This document shows, in pieces, positions 24,291 through 32,019 of a stretch of DNA of 64,000 bases; positions within the stretch are counted from its first letter, which is position 1; every line of letters starts with the position of its first letter. Location of the stretch: NCBI RefSeq assembly GCF_009857135.1, contig NZ_CP047318.1, positions 806,001 through 870,000 on the forward strand. The letters run 5' to 3'. The DNA comes from Streptomyces sp. HM190 (GTDB taxonomy: Bacteria; Actinomycetota; Actinomycetes; Streptomycetales; Streptomycetaceae). The notes under the pieces are model-generated. The model was given only the letters and a program-made list of their open reading frames with translations. It was not told the DNA's origin and made no database searches. The position numbers were made by a program, and so were the translations under genes.

Positions 24291-25595
24291 TCAATGGCCG
24301 GAAACAGTCAGGTCGGCCCGGCGGGGCTCGGCGAAGCCCTCCAGGTCCGCGCGGGACAGTCCGGTCGCCCCGGAGACCTCGTCGATGTCGAGGGCGCCGC
24401 AGTCGAGGCCGCGCAGCAGATAGCCGCTGAGGGCCTTGGCCGTGGCGGGCTCGTCCATGACGTCGCCGCCGGCGCGGTGGACGTAGCGGGACAGGCGGGC
24501 GGCGGCCTGCTCGTAGCCCTCGCGGTAGAAGGCGAAGACGGCCGCGTAGCGGGTCGGGATGTGGCCGGGGTGCATGTCCCAGCCCTGGTAGTAGGCGCGG
24601 GCCAGGGCGCGGCGGGTGAGGCGGTAGTGGAGGCGCCAGGCGTCGTGGACCTGCTCGGTGGGACCGACCGGGAGGACGTTCGTCGAACCGTCCGAGACGC
24701 GTACGCCGGTGCCCGCCGCGGCGACCTGCATGATCGCCTTGGCGTGGTCGGCGGCGGGGTGGTCACTGGCCTGGTGTGCGGCGGAGACCCCGAGGCAGGC
24801 GCTGTAGTCGAAGGTGCCGTAGTGCAGTCCGGTGGCGCGGCCCTCGGCGGCGCCGATCATGCGGGCGACGGTGGCGGTGCCGTCGGCGGCGAGGATGGCC
24901 TGGCTGGTCTCGATCTGGATCTCGAAGCCGATCCGGCCGGGCTCCAGGCCACGCGCCTTCTCGAAGGCCTCCAGCAGGCGGACCATGGCGGTGACCTGTT
25001 CGGGGTAGGTCACCTTGGGCAGGGTCAGGACGAGGCCGTCGGGCAGGCCGCCGGCCTCCAGCAGGCCGGTGAGGAAGATGTCGAGGGTGCGGATGCCCCG
25101 GTCGCGGACCGGTGCTTCCATGCACTTCATGCGGATGCCCATGTACGGGGCGGCCGTGCCGTTCGCGTACGCCTCCGCGATCAGGCGGGCGGCGCGGGCC
25201 GCGGTCTCGTCCTCCTCTGCGTCGGGGCGCGGCCCGTAGCCGTCCTCGAAGTCGACGCGGAGGTCCTCGATCGGTTCCCGTTCCAGCTTGGCGCGGACAC
25301 GGTCATGGACGGGTCCGGCGAGGTGGTCGGGCAGGTCGAGGACGGCGGCGAAGGACTCCGCGTCGGGGGCGTGCTCGTCGAGGGCGGCCAGGGCACGGTC
25401 GCCCCAGGTGCGGAGGGTGTCGGCGGCGTACGCGTCTGCGGGGACGTAGACGGTGTGCACCGGCTGGCGGGTGCCGGGGTCACCGGGGTAGCGGCGCTCC
25501 AGTTCCGCGTCGACGGGGGCGAGGGAGGCGCTGATCTCCTCGCTGACGGCGCCCGCGAGACTCGTCGCCACGTTCTCCTGCCGACCCTGCCCCAT
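24291..25595 (-). CDS. HpcH/HpaI/CitE-like aldolase family protein (DUF6986)
   Basis: A 434-residue cytosolic protein of the phosphoenolpyruvate/pyruvate-domain superfamily. Motifs include LRVDFEDGYGPRPDAEEDETA, YMGIRMKCMEAPVRDRGIRTLDIF, LPKVTYPEQVTAMVRLLE, FEIQIETSQAI and HYGTFDYSACLGVSAAHQ, which supply metal-binding acidic residues and the CitE-like active-site Arg. It probably catalyses C-C bond cleavage or formation with a 2-oxo acid, and related genes are often near allantoin or malate synthase genes, though none is seen here. The ATG at 25595 has GGAGG five bases upstream; upstream in-frame ATGs are less well placed. Confidence 0.75.
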   Translation of the reverse strand: MGQGRQENVATSLAGAVSEEISASLAPVDAELERRYPGDPGTRQPVHTVYVPADAYAADTLRTWGDRALAALDEHAPDAESFAAVLDLPDHLAGPVHDRVRAKLEREPIEDLRVDFEDGYGPRPDAEEDETAARAARLIAEAYANGTAAPYMGIRMKCMEAPVRDRGIRTLDIFLTGLLEAGGLPDGLVLTLPKVTYPEQVTAMVRLLEAFEKARGLEPGRIGFEIQIETSQAILAADGTATVARMIGAAEGRATGLHYGTFDYSACLGVSAAHQASDHPAADHAKAIMQVAAAGTGVRVSDGSTNVLPVGPTEQVHDAWRLHYRLTRRALARAYYQGWDMHPGHIPTRYAAVFAFYREGYEQAAARLSRYVHRAGGDVMDEPATAKALSGYLLRGLDCGALDIDEVSGATGLSRADLEGFAEPRRADLTVSGH

Positions 25596-25784
25596 TCCGA
25601 CCTCCATCTTCCGCTCTACGGAATCCACGATCCGCATGACGAAGCTAGTCGGGGGCATCGGCCCGGGTCAACACCGTCCCGGCGTGGGCTTCCCCATGTT
25701 TCCCCGCTGGTCACCGCTATCCCACCGCCTTCTTCCGTATTCATACGGCAAGCTTCATCCTGACTCCCAAGGGGAGGAGATCGC

Positions 25785-26690
25785 GTGCCGAACGAGGCCG
25801 GAGTGACACGCCGCCAGGGACTCAAGTCCGCGGCGGTGGCCGCCATCGCCGCACCATTGCTCACCACGGCTGGCTCCACACAGCCCGCCTCCGCCGGCGA
25901 GTACGCGGGGGCGCTGGACGTCATGACGTTCAATGTGCGCTTCGCGACCGTCGTCGACGAGACGCCCCGCTGGTCGGTCCGCCGTCCGGTGATGCGGGCG
26001 TTGCTGCGCCGCGAGCGGCCCCACCTCCTCGGCACCCAGGAGGGTCTCTACCAGCAGTTGCGGATGATCGAGAAGGATCTCGGCGGGCACTACGACTGGA
26101 TCGGCACCGGACGTGGCGGCGGCAGCAAGGACGAGTTCATGGCGATCTTCTACGACACCCGCCGACTGGAGCCGATCGAGTTCGACCACTTCTGGCTGTC
26201 GGACACCCCGTACACGATCGCGTCCAACACCTGGGGCGCGGACTGGCTGCGCATGGTGACCTGGGTCCGCTTCGCCGATCTCGCCGACGGGGGGCGGGAG
26301 TTCTACGCCCTGAACACCCACCTCGACAGCGTCAGTCAGTACGCCCGGGAGCGGTCGGTAGGGCTCATCGGCGAGACGATGGCCGGGTGGGACCCGTCCT
26401 TGCCGGTCGTCGTCACCGGTGACTTCAACGCGGCCGCCCACGACAACCGGGTGTACGACCGGATGCTGGACATCGGGCTCGTGGATGCCTGGGACGCGGC
26501 GGGCTCGCGCGGCGAGGCGTACGGCACCTACCACGGCTACCGGGACCTCAGACCGGGCGGCCGGCGGATCGACTGGATCCTCACCTCGCCCGGTGTGACC
26601 TCCAACTGGGCCGCGATGAACACCTTCTCGGTGGACGGGCTGTACCCGAGCGACCATCTGCCGGTGCAGGCGTCCCTGACCCTGGGATGA
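25785..26690 (+). CDS. Tat-exported endonuclease/exonuclease/phosphatase family protein
   Basis: A 301-residue EEP-superfamily hydrolase. The N terminus has a twin-arginine signal (TRRQGLKSAAVAAIAAPLL) ending near ASAGE, so it is exported folded. The catalytic set is readable: MTFNVRF, GTQEG (metal Glu), NTHLDSVSQYARERS (catalytic His), VVTGDFNAAAHD, RRIDWIL and the final SDHLPV. It is most similar to secreted phosphodiesterases or sphingomyelinase-like enzymes. GGGGAGGAG precedes the GTG start. Confidence 0.9.
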   Translation: MPNEAGVTRRQGLKSAAVAAIAAPLLTTAGSTQPASAGEYAGALDVMTFNVRFATVVDETPRWSVRRPVMRALLRRERPHLLGTQEGLYQQLRMIEKDLGGHYDWIGTGRGGGSKDEFMAIFYDTRRLEPIEFDHFWLSDTPYTIASNTWGADWLRMVTWVRFADLADGGREFYALNTHLDSVSQYARERSVGLIGETMAGWDPSLPVVVTGDFNAAAHDNRVYDRMLDIGLVDAWDAAGSRGEAYGTYHGYRDLRPGGRRIDWILTSPGVTSNWAAMNTFSVDGLYPSDHLPVQASLTLG

Positions 26691-26694
26691 GCGA

Positions 26695-26730
26695 AGGCCC
26701 CCGCGGCCGTGCTCACGGTCGCGGGGGCCT
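26695..26730. terminator. bidirectional terminator between EEP gene and etfA
   Basis: A near-perfect inverted repeat with arms of about 16 bases (AGGCCCCCGCGGCCGT on the left, ACGGTCGCGGGGGCCT on the right, one G-T pair) and a four-base loop lies between the convergent EEP and etfA genes. Confidence 0.85.
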
Positions 26731-26745
26731 GCCGGCTCCGGGAGG

Positions 26746-27708
26746 TCAGCCCTTGCGGCTCTTGATCTCGTCGGTGAGTTGCGGGACGACGTCGAAGAGG
26801 TCGCCCACGACGCCGTAGTCGACGAGGTCGAAGATCGGGGCCTCGGCGTCCTTGTTGACGGCGACGATGGTCTTCGAGGTCTGCATGCCGGCGCGGTGCT
26901 GGATCGCGCCGGAGATGCCGGAGGCGATGTACAGCTGCGGCGAGACGGACTTGCCGGTCTGGCCGACCTGGTTGGTGTGCGGGTACCAGCCGGCGTCGAC
27001 CGCGGCACGCGAGGCGCCGACGGCCGCGCCGAGGGAGTCGGCGAGGGCCTCGATCAGCGCGAAGTTCTCCGCGCCGTTGACGCCACGGCCGCCGGAGACC
27101 ACGATCGCGGCCTCGGTCAGCTCCGGACGCCCGGTCGACTCGCGCGGGGTGCGGCCGGTGACCTTGGTACCGGTGGCCTGCGCGGAGAAGGTGACCTCCA
27201 GCGCCTCCACGCTGCCGGCGGCCGGGGCGGCCTCCACAGCGGCCGAGTTCGGCTTCACCGTGATGACCGGGGTGCCCTTGGAGACACGGGACTTGGTGGT
27301 GAAGGACGCGGCGAACACCGACTGCGTCGCGACCGGACCCTCGTCGGAGGCCTCCAGGTCCACGGCGTCGGTGATGATGCCCGAGCCGATGCGCAGCGCG
27401 AGGCGGGCGGCGATCTCCTTGCCCTCGGCGGAGGAGGGGACCAGCACGGCGGCCGGGGAGACGGCGGCGACGGCGGCCTGCAGCGCGTCGACCTTCGGCA
27501 CGACGAGGTAGTCGGCGTACTCGGCGGCGTCGTGGGTGAGGACCCGGGCCGCGCCGTGCTCGGCGAGCGCGGCGGCGGTGTCGGCGGCACCGGCACCGAG
27601 CGCGACCGCGACCGGCTCGCCGATGCGGCGGGCCAGGGTCAGCAGCTCCAGGGTGGGCTTGCGGACGGCGCCGTCCACGTGGTCGACGTAGACGAGAACT
27701 TCAGCCAT
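26746..27708 (-). CDS. etfA: electron transfer flavoprotein subunit alpha
   Basis: A 320-residue ETF alpha subunit. With EtfB it forms the FAD/AMP heterodimer that carries electrons from acyl-CoA dehydrogenases to the quinone pool. The C-terminal FAD domain is fully canonical: [58 protein letters not shown], and [23 protein letters not shown]. The gene lies 52 bases after etfB in the same direction and is co-transcribed with it. Confidence 0.97.
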   Translation of the reverse strand: MAEVLVYVDHVDGAVRKPTLELLTLARRIGEPVAVALGAGAADTAAALAEHGAARVLTHDAAEYADYLVVPKVDALQAAVAAVSPAAVLVPSSAEGKEIAARLALRIGSGIITDAVDLEASDEGPVATQSVFAASFTTKSRVSKGTPVITVKPNSAAVEAAPAAGSVEALEVTFSAQATGTKVTGRTPRESTGRPELTEAAIVVSGGRGVNGAENFALIEALADSLGAAVGASRAAVDAGWYPHTNQVGQTGKSVSPQLYIASGISGAIQHRAGMQTSKTIVAVNKDAEAPIFDLVDYGVVGDLFDVVPQLTDEIKSRKG

Positions 27709-27760
27709 GGGAATGCTCTCCTGCGAAACGAAGTTGAGGGGCGGTCGGCGGGTGCCGGGC

Positions 27761-28546
27761 TCAGATGAACTTCTGGCCCGCGAGGAACTCAGCGAGCTGC
27801 TTGCCGCCCTCGCCCTCGTCCTTCACGATCGTGCCCGCGGTACGGGCCGGACGCGCGGCCGCGGAGTCGACGGCCGTCCAGGCGCCCTCCAGGCCGACTT
27901 CCTCGGCCTCGATGCCCAGGTCGGACAGGTCCCAGGACTCCACCGGCTTCTTCTTCGCCGCCATGATGCCCTTGAAGGAGGGGTAGCGCGCCTCGCCCGA
28001 CTGGTCGGTCACGGAGACGACCGCCGGCAGGGACGCCTGAAGCTGCTCGGAAGCGGCGTCGCCGTCACGGCGGCCCTTGACCACGCCGTCCTCGACGGAC
28101 ACCTCGGACAGCAGCGTGACCTGCGGCACACCCAGACGCTCGGCGACCAGCGCCGGGACGACACCCATCGTGCCGTCGGTGGAGGCCATGCCGGAGATCA
28201 CCAGGTCGTAGCCGGCCTTCTCGATCGCCTTGGCCAGCACCAGGGAGGTACCGATCGCGTCGGTGCCGTGCAGGTCGTCGTCCTCGACGTGGACCGCCTT
28301 GTCCGCGCCCATCGACAGCGCCTTGCGCAGCGCGTCCTTGGCGTCCTCCGGACCCACCGTCACAACGGTGATCTCGGCGTCGTCGGCCTCGTCGGCGATC
28401 TGCAGCGCCTGCTCGACGGCGTACTCGTCCAGCTCGGAGAGCAGACCGTCCACGTCGTCGCGGTCGACGGTCAGGTCATCGGCGAAGTGCCGGTCGCCAG
28501 TGGCGTCGGGCACGTACTTCACAGTGACAACGATCCTCAAGCTCAC
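27761..28546 (-). CDS. etfB: electron transfer flavoprotein subunit beta
   Basis: A 261-residue ETF beta subunit. Clear family marks are VVTVKYVPD at the N terminus, LSELDEYAVEQALQIADE, VVTVGPEDAKDALRKALSMGADKAVHV (AMP-binding signature) and DLVISGMASTDGTMGVVPALVAERLG. It pairs with EtfA encoded directly downstream. The GTG start is at 28546. The upstream region holds an AAGCGCTT palindrome that may be a regulatory site. Confidence 0.97.
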   Translation of the reverse strand: MSLRIVVTVKYVPDATGDRHFADDLTVDRDDVDGLLSELDEYAVEQALQIADEADDAEITVVTVGPEDAKDALRKALSMGADKAVHVEDDDLHGTDAIGTSLVLAKAIEKAGYDLVISGMASTDGTMGVVPALVAERLGVPQVTLLSEVSVEDGVVKGRRDGDAASEQLQASLPAVVSVTDQSGEARYPSFKGIMAAKKKPVESWDLSDLGIEAEEVGLEGAWTAVDSAAARPARTAGTIVKDEGEGGKQLAEFLAGQKFI

Positions 28547-28702
28547 GCCGGCTCTCCTACTGCATCGTCATTTCTGGGCTGCCTGCTATGGAGGCAGCAT
28601 AGGCGCCTGAAGCGGCCGATCCCGATCGGGGCGACCTGCGCTCCGGTCTGAATATTACTCGCCAGTACGGCACCTACCGTCCCGCACCTCATCCCCGCTA
28701 AG

Positions 28703-28713
28703 CAAGCGCTTTG
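28703..28713. promoter_or_regulatory. AAGCGCTT palindrome upstream of etfBA
   Basis: CAAGCGCTTTG (28703-28713) contains a perfect 8-base palindrome about 160 bases before the etfB start, in an otherwise gene-free gap between etfB and the flavin reductase. Similar cores are bound by LacI- and TetR-type regulators of carbon and fatty acid metabolism. The assignment is tentative. Confidence 0.35.
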
Positions 28714-28790
28714 AACTGTGAGGTAGGCAACCCTGCGTAATCGGCCAGGACTCGAAACCGGCCCCGGCGCCCCCCGTTCGCCCGCGCGGA

Positions 28791-29300
28791 TCAGTCACGC
28801 AGGCCGCTGAATCGCCCCTGGTGGTAGAGCAGGGGCCGACCCGCCCCGGACGGGTCGCCGAGGACGACCTCGGCGAGGACGATCCGGTGATCGCCCGCCG
28901 GGACCCGGGCCACCACCCGGCACACCAGCCAGGCGAGCACGTCGTCGAGGACGGGAACCCCTTCCGGGCCGCTGCGCCATTCGGTGGGCGCGCCGAACCG
29001 GTCGGCGCCGCTGCGGGCGAAGGTGGCGGCCAGCTCCTGCTGGTGCTCGCCGAGGATGTGTACGCCCACGTACTCCGCCTCGGCGATCGCGGGCCAGCTG
29101 GAGGCCCCGGTGCCGATGCCGAAGGAGAGCAGCGGGGGCTCGGCGGAGACCGAGGTGAGGGAGGTGGCGGTGAAGCCGACCGGGCCCGTGAGCCCTCGGG
29201 CGGTGATCACCGCGACCCCGGCGGCGTGCCGCCGGAAGACGGAGCGCAGCAGGTCGGGGGAGGCGAGACGGGGCGTACCGAGGCCGTGGGCGGCCGTCAT
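28791..29300 (-). CDS. flavin reductase family protein
   Basis: A 169-residue flavin reductase-like FMN-binding split barrel (HpaC/RutF type). Motifs are LRSVFRRHAAGVAVITARG, GFTATSLTSVSAEPPLLSFGIG, and GDHRIVLAEVVLG with LLYHQGRFSGL at the end. It would use NAD(P)H to reduce FMN or FAD for a partner monooxygenase. A 26-residue Cys-rich leader peptide gene lies 48 bases upstream in the same transcript, which suggests control by cysteine or sulfur supply and a partner such as an alkanesulfonate-type monooxygenase. AAGGA lies eight bases before the ATG. Confidence 0.9.
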   Translation of the reverse strand: MTAAHGLGTPRLASPDLLRSVFRRHAAGVAVITARGLTGPVGFTATSLTSVSAEPPLLSFGIGTGASSWPAIAEAEYVGVHILGEHQQELAATFARSGADRFGAPTEWRSGPEGVPVLDDVLAWLVCRVVARVPAGDHRIVLAEVVLGDPSGAGRPLLYHQGRFSGLRD

Positions 29301-29342
29301 GGGCGATGTCCTTCGGGTGGGGTCGACGAGCGTGGGGTCCGT

Positions 29343-29357
29343 GGCTGCTCAGCAGCC
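29343..29357 (-). promoter_or_regulatory. hairpin around the leader-peptide stop codon
   Basis: GGCTGC and GCAGCC form a perfect 6-bp stem whose three-base loop is the TGA stop codon of the leader peptide (29349-29351). The last Cys codon lies in the stem. A ribosome stalled on the Cys codons would leave this stem formed or melted differently from one that terminates normally, which is the geometry needed for translation-coupled control of the flavin reductase gene. Confidence 0.5.
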
Positions 29358-29429
29358 CGGACAGCACGAACTCACCGTGCGGACCAGGTCCACATGAACG
29401 CGCTCGAAGAGAAGCAGTTCCCGGGGCAT
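29349..29429 (-). CDS. putative Cys-rich leader peptide (VHVDLVR type)
   Basis: A 26-codon open frame too short for ordinary gene calling. It begins MPRELLLFE, contains RVHVDLVR, the core found in actinobacterial leader peptides that precede sulfur-metabolism genes, and ends SSCCPGC just before TGA, so three of the last five residues are Cys. It lies 48 bases before the flavin reductase gene. A promoter with a -10 six bases before its ATG implies a leaderless mRNA. I infer that ribosome stalling at the Cys codons when cysteine is scarce tunes expression of the downstream gene. Confidence 0.8.
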   Translation of the reverse strand: MPRELLLFERVHVDLVRTVSSCCPGC

Positions 29430-29435
29430 GCCGTC

Positions 29436-29465
29436 AGATTGACGATAGATGACGCGTACAGTCAA
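29436..29465 (-). promoter_or_regulatory. promoter of the leader-peptide/flavin reductase transcript
   Basis: On the minus strand TTGACT (29460-29465) and CAATCT (29436-29441) are separated by 18 bases. The -10 ends six bases before the leader ATG at 29429, placing transcription start at the A of ATG. No Shine-Dalgarno is present, as expected for a leaderless transcript. Confidence 0.6.
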
Positions 29466-29507
29466 GCGCGTCCCGTCATCCGGAAGGCACGCCACAGGCC
29501 GCTTCCC

Positions 29508-29921
29508 TCATACGGCTTCGCCGAGCGCGGCGATCACATCCGCCTTGCGCGGCTGCCCCGCGGCACGCCGTACGATCCGGCCGTCCGCGTCGAGGACGAG
29601 CACGGTCGGGGTCTTGAGGATGTCGAGCCGGCGGACCAGGTCGAGGTGGTGCTCGGCGTCGATCTCGACATGGGCGACGCCCGGCACCACGGCGGCGACC
29701 TCGGCGAGCACCCTGCGGGTGGCCCGGCAGGGGGCGCAGAAGGCGCTGGAGAACTGGACGAGCGTGGCCCGTTCACCGAGCCCCTGCCCCAACTCGGCGG
29801 CGTCGAGCCGCTTCCCGCCGTCGCGCACACGCACTGCGACCCTCCCGCTCCGCCGCTGTCGCAGCACTCCGTAGGTGCTCGCCGCGGCGAGCACCAGAAC
29901 GCACACCACCAGTCCGGTCAC
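29508..29921 (-). CDS. membrane-anchored thioredoxin-family protein
   Basis: A 137-residue thioredoxin-fold protein. An N-terminal hydrophobic helix (LVVCVLVLAAASTYGVL) anchors it, with the thioredoxin domain following. The active site is FSSAFCAPCRATRRVL (CAPC), and the cis-Pro is in ILKTPTVLVLDADG. Orientation of the domain cannot be settled, but arginines after the helix suggest a cytoplasmic domain. It is divergent from the DUF4395 gene, a frequent neighbour of thioredoxins, and lies behind the leader peptide/flavin reductase unit. Confidence 0.88.
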   Translation of the reverse strand: MTGLVVCVLVLAAASTYGVLRQRRSGRVAVRVRDGGKRLDAAELGQGLGERATLVQFSSAFCAPCRATRRVLAEVAAVVPGVAHVEIDAEHHLDLVRRLDILKTPTVLVLDADGRIVRRAAGQPRKADVIAALGEAV

Positions 29922-29996
29922 AGGGTGCTTCAGCGTTCATGAGACCGCAAAGATTCCCGCCTCCCCGACGAGATTGGCTTGAGGAATGCTTGACGC

Positions 29997-30413
29997 ATGG
30001 ACATAGATGTGAGGGGACCGCGCTTCGGTGCGGCCGTGACGGCGGTCGTGCTGGCCGCCGTGCTGATCAGTGGCAGCGCCTGGCTGCTGGCCTGGCAGAC
30101 GTTCGTCTTCGCGCTCGGCGCGGCGGGCGGGGTCGGCCGTTCACCGTACGGCTGGGTCTTCCGCAGGGTCGTGCGGCCGCGGCTCGGGCCGCCGACGGAG
30201 TTCGAGTCGCCCCGCCCGCCGCGGTTCGCCCAGACCGTCGGGCTGGTGTTCGCCCTGGTGGGGCTGGCCGGTTTCACGCTGGGCCCCGAGTGGCTGGGAC
30301 TCGCGGCGACCGGGGCGGCGCTCGCGGCGGCCTTCCTCAACGCGGCGTTCGCGTACTGCCTGGGCTGCGAGATGTACCTGCTCGTCCGCCGGGTGACGGC
30401 ACGCGCCGGGTGA
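29997..30413 (+). CDS. DUF4395 integral membrane protein
   Basis: A 138-residue protein with about four membrane segments (AAVTAVVLAAVLISGSAWLL, QTFVFALGAAGGVG, TVGLVFALVGLAGFTLG, GAALAAAFLNAAFAYCLGC). The MDIDVRGPRFGAAVTA start, the RPRLGPPTEFESPRPPRFAQ loop and the YCLGCEMYLL end match DUF4395, whose paired Cys (CLGC) suggests thiol chemistry. Divergent placement from a thioredoxin gene, 75 bases away, fits a redox partnership, though the function is not established. Confidence 0.85.
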   Translation: MDIDVRGPRFGAAVTAVVLAAVLISGSAWLLAWQTFVFALGAAGGVGRSPYGWVFRRVVRPRLGPPTEFESPRPPRFAQTVGLVFALVGLAGFTLGPEWLGLAATGAALAAAFLNAAFAYCLGCEMYLLVRRVTARAG

Positions 30414-30523
30414 GGGGAGCAGGGGGCCGGGAGTGGGCCGAAGGGGCCGACGTGACGAGAATCTCGCACTTCACCGGCACCAGGGCTGGCTACTCGTGCG
30501 TTCTTGGGGCACGATCTGCGGCA

Positions 30524-30541
30524 TGCCGTAAACCTACGGCA
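30524..30541. promoter_or_regulatory. TGCCGTA-AACC-TACGGCA inverted repeat upstream of the acyltransferase gene
   Basis: A perfect inverted repeat with 7-base arms and a 4-base spacer lies 59 bases before the acyltransferase ATG. TACGG/CCGTA repeats of this kind are common operators of TetR-type lipid regulators in actinobacteria. The assignment is by analogy. Confidence 0.5.
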
Positions 30542-30600
30542 GCGTAACTTTTCCGCCGGGAGCCCCCGGTCCCAGGCAGAGAGAAGGGTCCACTCCGTCC

Positions 30601-31329
30601 ATGGCAGAGCTTGTCTACCGTCCCGCGATCGGTCTCGCCCTCACCCTGTTCAAGGCCTGGGACCTGAAGATCGACTGCAAGGGGTCGGAGAACATCCCGC
30701 GCTCGGGCGGCGCCGTACTGGTGAGCAATCACATCAGCTACCTGGACTTCATCTTCGACGGGCTGGCCGCCCTGCCGCAGAAGCGGCTGGTGCGCTTCAT
30801 GGCCAAGGAGTCGGTGTTCCGGCACAAGATCTCCGGCCCGCTGATGCGGAACATGCGGCACATCCCGGTGGACCGGGCGCAGGGCGAGGCGGCCTACGCG
30901 CACGCACTGGACTCGCTGCGCTCCGGGGAGATCGTCGGCGTGTTCCCCGAGGCCACGATCTCGCAGTCGTTCACCCTCAAGAGCTTCAAGTCGGGTGCCG
31001 CCCGGCTGGCGCAGGAGGCCGGCGTCCCGCTGATCCCGATGGCGGTGTGGGGCACTCAGCGGCTGTGGACCAAGGGGCACCCGCGCAACTTCAAGCGCAG
31101 CCACATCCCGATCACCATCCGGGTCGGCGAGGCCATAGAGGCGTCCAAGGACAAGTATGCCGGTGCGATCACCCGGCAACTGCGCGAGCGCGTCCAGGAG
31201 TTGCTCGAGGCCGCGCAGCGCGCCTACCCGGTGCGCCCCAAGGGTCCGGACGACACCTGGTGGATGCCGGCCCACCTCGGTGGCACGGCCCCGACCCCGG
31301 AGCAGGTCCGCGAGGCCGAGGCCCGCTGA
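30601..31329 (+). CDS. 1-acyl-sn-glycerol-3-phosphate acyltransferase (PlsC-like)
   Basis: A 242-residue PlsC-type acyltransferase. The four family blocks are present: VSNHISYLDFIFDG (the HX4D catalytic motif as NHISYLD), RHIPVDRAQ, VGVFPEATISQSFTLKSFKSGAARLA (glycerol-phosphate binding EAT) and VPLIPMAVWG. It should acylate lysophosphatidic acid at the inner membrane face. The first 20 residues are hydrophobic enough for membrane association. The conserved HPRNFKR stretch and a basic C-terminal tail follow. An inverted repeat upstream may control it with other lipid genes. Confidence 0.92.
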   Translation: MAELVYRPAIGLALTLFKAWDLKIDCKGSENIPRSGGAVLVSNHISYLDFIFDGLAALPQKRLVRFMAKESVFRHKISGPLMRNMRHIPVDRAQGEAAYAHALDSLRSGEIVGVFPEATISQSFTLKSFKSGAARLAQEAGVPLIPMAVWGTQRLWTKGHPRNFKRSHIPITIRVGEAIEASKDKYAGAITRQLRERVQELLEAAQRAYPVRPKGPDDTWWMPAHLGGTAPTPEQVREAEAR

Positions 31330-31335
31330 GCCGGG

Positions 31336-31929
31336 CTACAGCGCCGCGGGGAGCGTCTGCCAGAGCCGCGTCCGGTCGGGCGCGGCTCTCAGCGCGTCGA
31401 TGACCGCCGGGTGCGGCACTGCGTGGAGGAGGGGGCAGTCCCGCTCGCCGGCCGCCGGGTCGGGTACCCATGCCAGCCGCTCCCCGGTGAGGGAGAACCG
31501 GGCGCCCACGCCCGGCTTGTTGCCCCGGGGGTCCTGCCGGTGCCAGCCCCCGTTGAAGCGCACGGCGACCAGGCCGTGCACGGCGTGCCCCCCGCCGTCG
31601 TCGTGCGCCAGCCGCTGATAGCACAGGGCCGTCGGGATGTCCTCGGCACGCAGCAGGGCGGTCAGCGCGTGCGCCTTGGCGTGGCAGATGCCGGTGCCCT
31701 GCCCCAGGACGTCCGAGGCGCGCCAGGTGACGCGCGGGTCACCGGCGTCCGCCGAGTGCGGGACGGCGTCGCGGACGAAGTCGAAGGCGACTCGCGCGTA
31801 GTCATACGAGTCGGCCGCCCGTCGGGCCAGCCGGGCGGCGGTCTCGCGCACCACCGGATGGTGATGGTCGATGACGTCGTCAGCGGCCAAGTAGGCGGAC
31901 AGATCAGGGGTTTCCTGGATGAGCTCCAT
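31336..31929 (-). CDS. transglutaminase-like cysteine protease-fold protein
   Basis: A 197-residue transglutaminase-like protein. The catalytic Cys is in GQGTGICHAKAHALTALLRA, the His in GHAVHGLVAVRFNGGWHRQDP with the Asp shortly after. The N-terminal region (MELIQETPDLSAYLAADDVIDHHHPVVRETA) matches small family members often annotated only as transglutaminase domain proteins. The ATG at 31929 is chosen over longer frames because it begins at the conserved N terminus. It is convergent with the acyltransferase, only six bases away. Confidence 0.88.
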   Translation of the reverse strand: MELIQETPDLSAYLAADDVIDHHHPVVRETAARLARRAADSYDYARVAFDFVRDAVPHSADAGDPRVTWRASDVLGQGTGICHAKAHALTALLRAEDIPTALCYQRLAHDDGGGHAVHGLVAVRFNGGWHRQDPRGNKPGVGARFSLTGERLAWVPDPAAGERDCPLLHAVPHPAVIDALRAAPDRTRLWQTLPAAL

Positions 31930-32019
31930 GCCCGAGGAGCATAGAAATACGATCACCCGAGAGTCAATACATCTCCGGGCGACCGCATATCTATGCAACC
32001 GGCTGGTGGGAGCCGCCCC

